From: Trichoderma breve
Lineage: Eukaryota > Ascomycota > Sordariomycetes > Hypocreales > Hypocreaceae
Reading direction: 5' to 3'
NCBI RefSeq assembly: GCF_028502605.1
Contig: NC_079234.1
Span: 434,001-498,000 of the forward strand
DNA length: 64,000 bases
Position 1 is the stretch's first letter; every line of letters begins with the position of its first letter. The notes below the pieces were generated by a model, which was given only the letters and a program-made list of their open reading frames with translations, made no database searches and was not told where the DNA came from. A program made the translations under genes and the position numbers. Shown here piece after piece: positions 44,017 to 56,173 of this stretch.

Positions 44017-44491
44017 ATGAGGTTTGATTAAAGAGGCCTTGGGTATATAGGAGAAACTAGACTGAGACATGGCTCTTGGGGAATGAGTGATACTGATGAA
44101 CATGTTGAAGACAGCCAACAAGTAAGTACTTGTACGTCAAATGTCCAGTTCATATGATTTCGACATAATTACATAAGATCCAACAGACGCATTATCACTT
44201 TGATTAATATAATTGTAATGATGTATTTGGCCATGGAAACTCTTACCGATGTAAGACGCGAGTATCGAATGAGATATTTACAACATTGAGAGACGCATTG
44301 TCAGACAGCCAGTAACCTCCTCTAATACACGGCTAGCTAATTCGAAATAGAATTGAACACAAGTCAAGCACGTGTAGTTTCCAATTTACGACTGTTCTCG
44401 AGAGTTGGAAACTTGCAATTCATTCTCCTGAAGCCATCGGTGCAGATGCTCCAGCTGTTTGAATGAGTTTACGAAAGCACCAGACATCAAA
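44017..44491. other. Intergenic
   Basis: 475 bp between the archaemetzincin and the tRNA; nothing recognised. Confidence 0.55.
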
Positions 44492-44571
44492 GGCCGTGTG
44501 GCTCAATGGCAGAGCGTCTGACTACGATTAAGTACATCAGGAGGTTGCAGGTTCGACCCCTGTCTCGGTCA
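44492..44571 (+). tRNA. tRNA-Arg(ACG) with an 8-nt intron
   Basis: Cloverleaf by eye: acceptor GGCCGTG/CTCGGTC (one T:T mismatch, one G:T), D stem GCTC/GAGC, anticodon stem TCTGA/TCAGG, T arm GCAGG-TTCGACC-CCTGT, discriminator A. Anticodon ACG is 44524-44526; position 37 is A44527, an 8-nt intron 44528-44535, and position 38 is A44536. Mature length is 72 nt. A run of six T at 44581-44586 serves as Pol III terminator. Confidence 0.88.
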
Positions 44572-47296
44572 AGATTATTCTTTTTTGCCGCTTTCCCCTC
44601 TTTTTCCCATGAACGAAAAGTTGTATAAAAAAAGACGCAATTACATGCCATCTTCTCTTCGTCTTCTCTTTTTGCAATTGCATTACGATATTACAGTATG
44701 AACCAATTCTGCCTCTTGAATACGCCCATCCACCGATTTTGGCTCTTACTCGTATCTTTGGGTAGCATCTCAAACTCACCCCGCTGTAACATTGAGCGAT
44801 GTCGTGCTATGTGGGGGACTAAAGCACTCAAGTCATGACAATTGTCCGAGCTCGCAGGCGATTCAAGTTTCCAATTCACACTACACAAGAGTAATGGTGT
44901 CGTCATTCCTCCGCCTACGACTCATCAGCTCTGTTACCTAGCTGAGACCCTGCGAGCGTCTAGCAAGAAGAAGAAAAACTCTTCAAGCCCAAGCTAGTAG
45001 AGCTGGTGCCGTGCCGCCCTCCATGTCCCGAGATGTGTGTGTGCCAAACAAGGCATTGGATATAATAGCTCGACGACATCACGTCTACTTTGTCCCGTAC
45101 TGTACGTGAACCCCCCGACGATCCTTCTTGGTCACTGTAGCACAGACAGACGAGGCTCCGATTGGCCGATGGGTTAGACGATGGGTAAGTCATGAACAAG
45201 CTCAGTTCAGTTGATACATGTACCCAGCTCGGCTCACGCTAGGCCAACATGATTGCGGCCTGTGAGAACAACCTCGGGATGCTAGTCCAGTGGTCATCTC
45301 TGCAGGCGCGCGGCCTCTTTGTTTTCGCTTTGAGAGCTTGCTTGCTGCTCAGTGGAACACGTTCATCCATCCACGATGCATATCCACGATGCATAATTCG
45401 TATTTACCCGTGGCTCGGAAAGGGTTTGTGAGCCGATAGATAGCACACACCACCGTCGCATATGCGGGCAACATGCGACTCTCTCTGTCTCTCTCTCTCT
45501 CACTCTCTCAACCTCGTCTCGACACGCTCGTAAAAACAAGAAGCCGAACGCAATGTCCTTCCCCTCCATCCCACCTTCAGCCTAGCCGGTGTGCAGGGCT
45601 GGGCGAGACTAGCCGAGAGGACAAAGCGGGATTGCTTCCGACAATCCACAGCTGCCATGGTTCGCCCTATGGAAGACGCACACATGCAAAGCGCCGATGC
45701 AATGGGACGTTGCTGCAGAAATTTCTCGCCAAATAGTAAGTCGCAGCGCCGTTATTACTTGCCACGGTACGGTACGAGTACGGGACATGCAGCAGAAAAT
45801 GCAGGCGGATAGGCCAAATTCATAGAATCACAGCACAGTAGTGTATACAGGTAGTCGTGGGGCCCCCATCAACGGCGAATTACGGCTCGCCACACTTCGG
45901 CGGAGCTTGTCGCTTTACTTTACTGCGAGCCTTGAAGCAGTGAGAGAAGAGAAAAGAGAGCGAGAGGTTGACAGAGCAGAAGGACTTGCAGCTCAACCCC
46001 CATGTCACAGTCACAGCGGTGAAAGAGAGGAGGCGCTTTTGCAGCGCTCTCGCTTACGCCCGTGCATACAAGAAAGGACCATTGAGGAAGCGCCATGGCC
46101 ACTTGGCAGCCCTCAGATTGGTCTGTATTCGAATCCGAAATGCCAACGCAGATGCTCTCGACTGCTAGGTTCTCGATCCGCACAGCGCAAAGTTGCTGCA
46201 CCGTGATTTGGTTTGGTTAGGTCGGACCACACAACTTGATCGAGCTTGGTGCTTCTGGAATTTGGCCCAACCAGCGTCTTCCAAAGTTCCAGCCAACCAG
46301 AAGCCGAGAAGAAGAAAAAACCTCTGTCGTGTTATTTATAGCGACTAGAAGCAAGGTGGAGGGTACTCCGTAAGAGCCGTCGCTGTCCGTTCGGGATGAT
46401 GCGATAACGGTGCTTTCGAGGTCCATCCGTCCACACGGAATGTAACCGACAAAGCTCCAGTCCAGCCATTTCATCATGACGGCGTATCGTTCTCGTATGT
46501 ACATAGAAGCAAACGGTCTCCGTTTTTCGCATCCACCGGTTCTACTAGTCAAGTACACATTGACAAGACTCGTTCCAAGCTCGGTGATGGAAAGCCGTTA
46601 GAACAACGCCGTTGAGATGCCAAACCGTCTAGTCATTGCGAAAAACGGAGCCCGTCAGGAAATAACGGAGGGCCGGAAAAGCTGTTCAAACTTGTTCAAA
46701 TCGGCGCCTTCTTTTTGTTCTGGCCAGCCACAGTGGAGCAGCGAGAAGTGGCTCTTGTAGCGTCGGGTTTTGTGTCATTGCAAAGAGAAAAGATTTTGCT
46801 CGTTCAATGGCAAAATGGGTAGCATGTGAGAAGGACAAAGGGGAGGCGATTTTTGCCTGGGCCAACAATTGAGCAAGTTAAAGAAGAAAAATTCTTTGAC
46901 AGAATGCCTCAGGACGTCTGATTGTCCCACGTCACAATGACAATTTCAGCACAAGGGAATATATGCTTGCAGGCATTGTGCAGCTGTAGGTGCCTTTCCA
47001 TTCCTAATACTCTCGTAAGATCGAACAATGCCTCTGTTGGAAGCACACTGTATGGGAGGCTAGATTACTCGCACATTTTTTTTTTCTCTCATCCCACGCA
47101 GGACAAGAACAGCAGTTTCTTTAAAGCTGTTCACCAATTGAGTTGATCATCACTCGTCCGTCAAGCAACGAACCTCTTGCTCTTGATTGCAGACATCAAC
47201 TCTTCCAGCATTCTTCAGCAACAGATGCCAAAAGAAGATGGCCATCCCATTACAATCCCTTATGGCAAGACATAGTATACATACTTTTCAACCGTA
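44572..47296. other. Gene-poor interval between two tRNA genes
   Basis: 2.7 kb, no protein gene supported. It contains a polypyrimidine CT tract (~45478-45512), a TACGAGTAC motif (45773-45781), a TACTCCGTA motif (46364-46372) and a direct repeat ATCCACGATGCAT near 45370-45395. Confidence 0.5.
44581..44586 (+). terminator. Pol III terminator of tRNA-Arg
   Basis: Six T residues, 10 nt after the tRNA 3' end. Confidence 0.7.
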
Positions 47297-47391
47297 GACA
47301 CTTTGGCCGAGTGGTTAAGGCGATGCCCTGCTATCAACAGGTATCATAGGCATTGTGTTCGCACGCGCAGGTTCGAATCCTGCAGGTGTCG
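47297..47391 (+). tRNA. tRNA-Ser(GCT) with a 14-nt intron
   Basis: Acceptor GACACTT pairs with AGGTGTC (one G:T), D arm TGGCCGAGTGGTTAAGGC, anticodon stem ATGCC/GGCAT, T arm GCAGG-TTCGAAT-CCTGC, discriminator G. Anticodon GCT is 47330-47332 with intron 47334-47347 after A37. A long variable arm (TGTGTTCGCAC) confirms class II Ser. A seven-T run at 47397-47403 is the terminator. Confidence 0.92.
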
Positions 47392-47396
47392 GTTTC

Positions 47397-47403
47397 TTTT
47401 TTT
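47397..47403 (+). terminator. Pol III terminator of tRNA-Ser
   Basis: Seven T residues, 6 nt after the tRNA. Confidence 0.7.
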
Positions 47404-50400
47404 GCACTTTTCCCGTTTTTTCTTCCTCCTCCATCTTGAATAACCTCTCGGTAATCTTTTACCCCGATTCCAATCTAGTGCCCTCTCTTCGTAAAACCTC
47501 ATCGTCTGTCTCATCGTCAAATCCATCCGTCTACCCCTCCTTCTCGCCATCCTATCCCTGGTTCGTTAACCCCCCCTCCTCCGGGCCACGGATACAGTAT
47601 CTACAGTACTCGTAAGTATTAGCCAGGGCAAAAAGCAGTCAGCCCAGCCCAGCCCAGTATATTAGCACTCCAAGCTTTTTGTTGGGCTCGGGAAAGGCCA
47701 TGCAAACTCAATGGACTTGACAAGGGCCTGTGCCTGTACACAGTCGCCGGCCGGCCGGCCCTGGCAAATCGCACGCCTGCCCAGCCCTCCCCCCATAGCC
47801 CATAGCCCGATCTAATGCAAGGTACGCAGGCAATTTTGGTGAAAATGCCGCGCCTCCATAGGGCGGAACTGGGGGCCTTAAGCAACAAACCTCCCCCCTC
47901 CTCGGCCATGAGGCTTGCATGAAGCGTCGTCCGTCGTCGTCAGCAATCGTTCGAATGTGAAGCTACCCCTCACAGCCTTTGCCGGATAGTCTCCGGGGAG
48001 AGCTTGGCTTGATCGATACGAGCTTTCTTTGAAGCTTGTGCTTCATGCTAAACATACGAGTACTAGTTTTGATCTTGACTGACAGATCATTTATAATCTT
48101 TCCTTCCCTCAGGGCGAACTTCGCCCACGGTATGCTCGGAGCTGAAAGGACGCCAATCCAGGAACCGGCTTCACTCGCCCAGATGCCAATTGGCCAGCTG
48201 AAATGCGCCTTGCATGACTGGCACATCCATGCCTTTCAACACATCTTTTCCCTTGTGTGAACCCCCGTTAGGCCACACCCTTCAGCATCGTTGCCCTTCT
48301 GTAAATCACCCGTTAGGCCAACGCCCTCCCACCACCACAAGATCCTTGCCCAGAGTTGCAGCAGTACCTAGCCCCCAAAGCTGCCCGAAGAAAGCCACAG
48401 CTGGCTGTCGTGCGACCCAGCACCAGCACAGTACATGTTGCTCTGCAAAAAAGGTACAGTACAGGCAGGATTCTCTGGCTTCAAGTGGAGTTCTTTGGGC
48501 AGGACACTTTCTGAGAAGGATTTTATCCATGCTGGCCCCGTTGCCGCCAATCAACGGCCATATTCTTGCAGAGTTTTTCATCTTCTTCTTTTTGTTGCTC
48601 CTCCGTTCGAATGAGCAGATTCTTTTCATGTGTCAAACGGCCGTCGATAAGCTTGCCGCTGCAAGAAGTGGTTCAATATCACATTACATGTTACATGGGT
48701 TTCACTGCAGGAACTTGAACCTTGGTGTTGCCATTCAAATTCCTTTCGTCCCACAGGTTTTCTTTCGTGCTTGTTACGGTACGAGTACCCCCCGATGCTT
48801 CCGATGACCGGCGGCCGCACGATAGTCCGTGTTACTGCATCGTTGTGCTTCAACCTGCGCAGCTCGTGGAAACTTGTTTGAGAACCTTGGAAATCCAGTA
48901 GTTGCAAGCAATGTCACCCCGCCGTCAAAACCTCGAATGTGACTTCATCCCAGCAAGCCAATTGACTCGATCAGAGGACCTCCGTATAGACCAAAAGAAC
49001 AATGAAAAAAGGTCTTCCTTGCAAGTGAATCTTAGCCATATGGCTAACGAACCCTCCCACCGGCAGGATGTTCCTAGCAGCCCGAGACCAGAAAAAAAAA
49101 AGAGAGTTCGACTACTGCCAGGCACAGGGTTTGCGCATCTGATCGTGAGAAAAGGCTGCAGGGGTGCATTTTTTGTGTAGTGCCGTCGGGCTGGAATTGG
49201 CCAACCACATGGCAGCCCTGCCCGCACCTCCACTTGACCCATTCGGTATCGTGGGCTTTTTGGACGACAGCTTTTGAATTCTTGGTTTTGGGACAAGGCA
49301 AATCCCCGCCAACTACGTGCTTTTGGGTGCTCCCACACTTTTCTTGGTATGTAGCAAAGACGTACTGCCAAGTATATATTTCTCGCAGAGGGGGAGATTA
49401 TTGCTTCGTTTGGCAGAGTGTTACATGATTGGGGTTCAAGAAACCACAGCATGACGGCTCGGACCGGAATGACACAGCACTTTCGTTCCTCGGGGTGTGA
49501 GGGAAAAGGTGCAGCGAGTGGTACCGACAAATGCAGAAGAGGGCAACACAGCCCTTGCCAAGAAGGAGGGTAGGACAAGAGCCGGCATGTGCTTTCGGCT
49601 AGAGCTGCAGCTGTTCATCCCGGATGAGCAGAAAAGCCCCCTCAGTCCAAGGCAAGATAAGCATACAGATGGCTCTTGTGGGAAGAGCAGCCTGTCATCC
49701 AGACGACAACCCCCGAGCTGCATCTTTCAGACGATGTCTGCAGATTGTGGATGCAGCAAGTTAAGCCGTTCTAGCAACCCAATGGCACCCCAAAGAGTAC
49801 ATGGAGTCGTATAGACGACCAATCGGTTGTCCACGCACCAACTCGTCAACCTCGTCTCGAGCACGCCAGGCAACAGACGGTCTATCCAAGATCTAGACTG
49901 ACTCTTTAAACGAGTCCACGCCACTGCAATGTTAGTAGTCATTGCAAGATGCTGCTAATGCCACTTCGTAGTGCTTCGCACCACAGGCAAAACTGTGGAT
50001 TCTAGGCTGGTCAGAAGTCCCCCGTCCATCCGAGCAAATCCCCATCAAACTCCGTCCATGAATTCCCGCCACTTGCAAGGGCGTTATCAAAAAGTCCAGG
50101 CCATCTCACCACTAACCTCTTCGTACATATGCAAGAAAGAAACTAGGATTTTGACCAAGCGGTTAAACGGAGTCAAGAAGCCGAGCATGTTGTCCCCCGG
50201 AACTGACTTCTAGTTGTGGCTGTAGTCGTTTGAACAAAAGTAAACTACTCCGTAAACTCCAGGCACTAATAACAAGATCGAAAAGCCGCACGGCGCAAGC
50301 CAACGCAAAAAAGATACAAGTTTCTTCTTTAGCCCAGGTCGCGTGCGTGGAGACTGCCAAAAACGTGGCCCCGAGGGCTAGACAACCACAATCTTTTGAC

Positions 50401-51111
50401 ATCGAGGGCGCTAGACGCATTCAAAGGGCCCAAGTCAACCGCCTCAGTGGGGCCCGATGACAGAGAGGCGTATCGCTTGTTCAACTGACGTTTTTTGTTC
50501 AGATTCCCCTTTTGGAGCCATCATGAGTTAGGTAGTCAAGTGTTGTACGAGAAATGCAACCACTGGACGCTGTGCAAGTGCAAGTGCTTGAAGGGAGGTG
50601 ATGGCGCTTGAATCTGGGGATTTCCCCTCGCGGGTAGGCTGTGCAACGAGATAGGCTGGGTTTACCCTGAAAGCATGTGAAAGGTTACCCGTGTTTGCGG
50701 TGGCGAGGATTTGTATCGTCGTTCGCAGTGGTGTCCGAATCCGGCCGGGTTCGAGGCGTAGTTACATGAATTTGGTATCTGGACTCGCACAAGCAAAGCA
50801 ATATCGCCGATTGGAAACCTTGATGTTTCGTGCAGCCGGTGTACAAGGTTGATGAGGGTTGTGCGCCGAGCAAAACGTATCAAAGCTGTAATCGAAGTGG
50901 CACATTGCAATTTGGAAAAAATTGGAAAAAAACGAACATGGGCTCTGCCAACAGCATCTGCAATCGCCCAATGGCTAAATGCAATCCCCCGAGTGGCTTC
51001 AGTTCATCCAGACCTCTCGAGTCGAATAGCGTGCCAAGGTGATACAATTGTGCCATCCACCATCCATCTCGGAACCCGCCAGTGTGGTCGGGTCTAGGAA
51101 GAATGAATGAA

Positions 51112-51149
51112 CCTGGCAACCTGGCAACATGGCAACCTGGCAACCTGGC
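51112..51149. repeat. CCTGGCAA minisatellite
   Basis: About five tandem copies of an 8-bp unit CCTGGCAA (one reads CATGGCAA, the last is partial). Confidence 0.85.
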
Positions 51150-54100
51150 GAGAGCCGTTGGTGGCCAAGCCCCAAAGATGCAAGGATTCGCGCTCCGGAG
51201 ATGGCCTCCTGTTCCCAGTGCCGGGGGATGCGCTGACTAACCCCCTCTGGCTGGATCATCGGGACAAGGCAAGGTCTGGGATGCTACGGGGAGAGATATG
51301 ATATAGAGTTCAGGTGGGATATCAGTAATGAGATGCCCGGTAGAAAAGACAAGATGACCTGCACAGAATACGCGTGTACAGGCGGAGCATTTGATTTCGT
51401 GCATTCAATCTCAGTCCTGTCGGTCATCATGGCACAATCCTGAGAGACGGAGCGATTTCTCCCGACTCAATGGCGTTGGTTGCTCTGCGTCCAAGAGTCA
51501 GAAAACTCCTATTGTTAGTAGCATACCAATCACTCGTCTGACAATGACATGATCCTTTTTCGCGACTCCTTTTTCTGGCTCTGTGAAATGCAACGTTGGC
51601 CGTTAATGGGAATGCTATATCGTCCTGTCTGGTCACCCCCCAGGAAGCCGCCAGACGAACTGCCGACCCTAGGCTGATCTGAAACAGCTGTGCATAGGGG
51701 AGGCGAAGAAAAAATTCAAGTCGGCGCAGCCGGGTTGTGCAGGGTTGAGAATAAAGGAGGCTGAAGAAGTTGCCAAACTTATCCCCCCCAAAGGCAGGCG
51801 AGGAAAGCATTAGGAAAAAAAACCTTTCAACCACCATGGAGCCCTGCTCGGGTTGAGCCGTGATCAGGTCGTGAGCCCCTCACTTCCCACCCTCCCCTGT
51901 TTCGAGTCTTCCGATTTTGCTTGGATGCCAGAGTCTAAAGGATTGGGCCTAGACAGAGGGCCCGATTGCGTTGGCACTGGGCGGCGGATCCAGCTCAAAG
52001 ACCCTTGCAAACCCGCTCTTTGAATTCTTCTTTTCAAGCTCTTTGCTTTTTCTATCCTTCTTCTCAAGCTAAACCAGGGGGTCAAAGTACCGTACCAAAT
52101 GGCGGGATACTTGCTCGAGTACTTTGCAAAAACACACCGGTCTGGCAAAGGTGCATCCGGGTAAGAGGCTCTTCGCATCCAGAGCGTGGCGCTAGGCCTT
52201 GATTCGGCATAGGGCTGCGAACACACTGAGATGTTGTTTGTGCTAATGCTGGAACAAGAAGCTTGATGGGTTTGGTACGGGTCCTCTGGATGTCACCGCC
52301 GCCGCCCTTTTCGCTCTGGAGAAACCACGTTGATGCTGTTGGAGAGCATCATGTACGAGATCGAGACGATGTGTAAGCCCGCATGTGGGAAACGAGACAA
52401 GAGCCCGGCGTAGTTGTTGTCACCTGAATAGCGAGCGATGCCGGCACAGGACCAGGCTCCATGTTAAAGCCAGGTTATGTCCATGCCACTTGTGTTGGCC
52501 CCAGCGCCCAGTGAGTTCGAGGCGAGGCGGAGGAGCCTCCCGCTGCTGTCCCCGAAATTCGTCCCCCCGATTTCCCCGGGGCTCAAGATTCTGCTTGCTC
52601 TGGATGACTGCTTTGCTTGACTCGGCCGCAGCCGTCGCCACGGCCGCCTCCTTGTCCCATATTTGCTTTGCTTTGCACAAGGCGGTGGGCGATGGGGGGT
52701 CGCGGTGTACACGAGTAGGCATTCTGCGTCTCTGGTTTGCGAGGTTGGCGCCATGTGTGTGACATTGGTCAATGTGAGCGATGCATGCCTTGCTCAACTG
52801 TACTTGCATCCGAGCACTTGCAGGCGGGTAGATGTACTTTGCAAGCGCTGTAGCATAGCAGGGTGTAACTCGTAGATGAGACAATGACAATTTTTAGCAA
52901 ATCAAAAATAGAAGAAGAATCGAGTGGCCGGCAGTGAATGAGTGGTGTGGCCGTTTCGATTGGGCAGATGCTCGCCGTGATGCGCTGCCTCGGCGAGAGA
53001 GGGATTGGCAGTGGCAGGGATCGCCAGCAAAACGGCTTTTCGTTGCATTCGCACCACGTCAGAATGGCCCTCTGACCATTTCTGGCCCTCACGTGTAGGC
53101 CTAGGACTTTGAACTCTGTGCCAGCCCAAGCCTAAGCCCACCTCAGCATGGTCACTTGTCTCTTTTGCCGGGTCTTGTCTGATGATGCTGGTGTCAGTCA
53201 GTCAGTGCTGGCGTCTCGCTTCCCAACCGCCCCCAGATCGACCCTCTTGCCGCTGACTTGGCCGCGACTTTGTTGACTGGATTGATTCTGGCGGTGCTTT
53301 GCTGGCGCGCCCCAGCCTCGGCCTTTGGAGGGGCACCAGAGGGACAATTGGAGAGGGAAGACGGTCGTGAGCGAGGCCGGCCAAAGGGGGGGTCGATTGG
53401 AGCCAGACTCCAGACGGAAGACGGGGGTTGGCAGCCACCGCAAAGCGCAGAGAACCGCTGGCGCAGATGCGAAATCTGGATCTTGCTGACGAGTTGGGAG
53501 TAGAGCGAAAGCAAAAAAAGGCGCCTATTCTATTCCATCACCATGACCATGACCGGGTATGAGAAGCGGGCGGGGAGACGAAGAGGCGGCTGGACGGGCT
53601 GCATGCGTGCTTGAGAAGCTGCAGCTGCATCTGCATCCAGAGGCCACAGAGCAGAGCTCATCACACCGGGTTTCCAGCAGGCGCCCAATGTGAGCGCGGC
53701 AACACGTGGACGGGATGTTCCCCGGCTGTGCTGTTTTTTGTTGGATTATGCTTGTGCTTGCGCTTGCTACTCTGGTGGATGCTGTGGGATGACGGAGAGG
53801 AAGAGCGGTGATGGATGATGATGGCGGGCAGAAGTGAGGGGAAGAAGGGCAATGGAGCATGTACTCGTATGGATGATTCAACAGATGACCTTTACAGCTG
53901 GTTACGTGACGTAGTAGGTGGTTGTTTTTGGGGCCGAGAGGGATCAATTGATATCAGTTCAATGGCATTTCATGCTGGAAATCAAGATTAATCAATCAAA
54001 CTAGTATACGAGGAGCATCAAGATGCAGTAGCTTAGTGTAGATACTGAGCAGCCAAGCTGATGACAGCTAGATGTGATGCCTCATCTGGATGGTGGCGGC

Positions 54101-56173
54101 GCAGACTTGCTGCTCGCTAGAGGGCCAGTGGCTTCAGCGCTGCACCTGTCACTAGACGCCCCGAAGGCGGCTGGGTACATGTACCTACGGTGCTTGTAGA
54201 CGTCTGGATGCATGTACTCCATAGGCCTGGCATTATTCATCTGAGCATCACCCACACGCGCGCGCATATCGGCAGCAAACACATCGATAAACAAACAGCA
54301 AGCAAACACGCCACTGTTGGGCGCCTGGCCTCTCTCTTGCTCTATGCAGTTTGTCTATGTTGTCTTGCCATCGTCTAGAGGTGGGCGCTTAAGGCCGATC
54401 ATCTTCAGCGCTCCGGGGCAAATGTTTCTTTTCTTAGCAGCTTGGCCGAGGTCTCGTGCGTCTTCGGCTTCTAGCGCCCTCAGTAATTTTTTTTTTTTTT
54501 TGCCGCTCAACTACGGAGTATGGACTGGATAGGTGTTTTCTCCCTCCCATCGCTGCTTACTAACTCCGGTCTCTAAGCTACGCCGCTGATTGCATGGAGC
54601 ATGCATTTGATCCCAGCGAAGTTTTTCTCTTCTTTCGCCGCCCACTAGCATGGAGGAGCGCGAGGAGGACCGCTGACACTGAAAAAAAAGAAAAAAATGG
54701 CTGGCTGACCTGACCGATACAGCCTGGGCTGGGCTGCCATGGCCGGCCCGCAGGTGCGAAACATGGCGATGGGGTATCCGGTACAGCCCCGCCACGGCTG
54801 CGCTGGCAGTGCTTCCGGGTCCGTGGTACTTTGTGCAGACCGCCGGTAGCAGCGCCGCGGGACGTGCGCAGGCAGAGAGAAGATGCGTTGACGGCATGTG
54901 CTTGCAGGGAGAGTAGAGTAGAGGGGAAGAAGAGGCTGGCTGATGCTGCTATGGTGCATAATGTATTGCGTATTGTATATTGTGTACTGTACGGGCACGG
55001 AATTCTCTACATATTCTACTCCATATTGTATGGGCATCGGATATAGGCCTTGGAGGTCTTTGTCCCCGTCCAAGCACTCGGACTTGCAAGCCCAGCACAG
55101 ATCAAGGACAACAGCAGAGCCCAGCAGAGCCCAGTCCGTCCCAGCCCAGCCATTGTTTGCCAGCCAGTTCAGTAGAGGCCCTTCACCCTGGCCTCGGCCG
55201 CAGGCAAAAGCGCAGACACGCCACTGCTTTCTAGCGCCTGAGCAGCCCAGCAAGCCCAGCCAAGGCCCGCTGCCGGAGAAGCTGGGAGACGAGAGCGAGA
55301 GACTGGACGCTGGAAGCCAAAAGAATCAGAGCAAGCCTAAGCCACTGGACAGAGACTGGCGGTACCGGTGCAGTGCAGGGCAGAAGACAGCCAGCCCAGA
55401 GACCCATACGGGGCTGTTTTGGGTACGTACCGTTGGGACCCAATTCAATCCATTCGACTCAGTCCAAGGCCAGTCCAAGTGCTACCCACCCACGCTAATG
55501 TCGCCTAACCAGCAGAGAGTCCTGTGTCCTGTGCTCTCTCTCAATGGGTCTGTCCCCCATGTCACCTTTGTCACCATGTATCGTTGTACCCAAGTATCTT
55601 TGTACACTCGCGCTAAAATGGGCTTTGTATCGTTGTATCTTTTGTAGCTTCTGATGCCGACCTAATCCCTGCTGGTGGGGTCCCCCCTGCTAGTTTTAGC
55701 AGAGGCCACTCGCTGTAACTTCAACTTGCTGCTACCACACGTCCGGAGCACCTTTTAGCCTTGCTGCCACACACACACAGGCAAAATCGTCGGTCTCCAC
55801 TTCGTCTTTTCCATCCGTTGACTCTTTTTTACGTGCTTGTTCCCGCTTCCTTTCGTTCCCTCCCCTCAAGACCTCGATATCCTACATAGACCGTGTCGAC
55901 CGCGATAGAGCCATTGTGTTTCTGCTCTTCAATTTCTTTGTCCTCGACGTCGACTGTCGCTATACCCCCCCGAACACCACCACTGACTTGACGCCCCGGT
56001 GCTCCGTACTCGCGCAAGACCAGCTTACAAACAAAGCAACCCGTCCTTCTATCTCACCAGACCTTGATTACCCCGTCTTACCCGCCTGCTACCGTTGCTG
56101 CTACGATATCCAATATCAGCTTCGACTTCGACAACCGACTCCGACCTCGACCTCGCCGCTGTGGGAGGGAGGC

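Larger units (their letters stand above)
47392..56173. other. 8.8-kb gene-poor region upstream of the Ser/Pro-rich protein gene
   Basis: No frame here has a recognisable domain, and none of the longer ones (48214-48807, 49497-49814, 54943-55647) has coding-like residue composition. It is not AT-rich like the gaps at 6-9 kb. It contains CAGCC repeats (47639-47657; 55080-55150), TACGAGTAC-type motifs, the CCTGGCAA minisatellite, and a pyrimidine-rich C/T leader from about 55740 to 56170 that probably includes the 5'UTR of the next gene. It could hold long regulatory DNA, a non-coding RNA or genes too diverged to see. Confidence 0.5.

Noticed and set aside
48214..48807. 197-aa open frame in the desert
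   Set aside because: No recognisable domain and non-coding-like composition (Cys/His/Ser/Arg-rich) without introns or neighbours to support it.
54943..55647. 234-aa open frame upstream of the Ser/Pro-rich gene
   Set aside because: It arises from CAGCC-type repeats and simple sequence; probably distal promoter or leader rather than coding.
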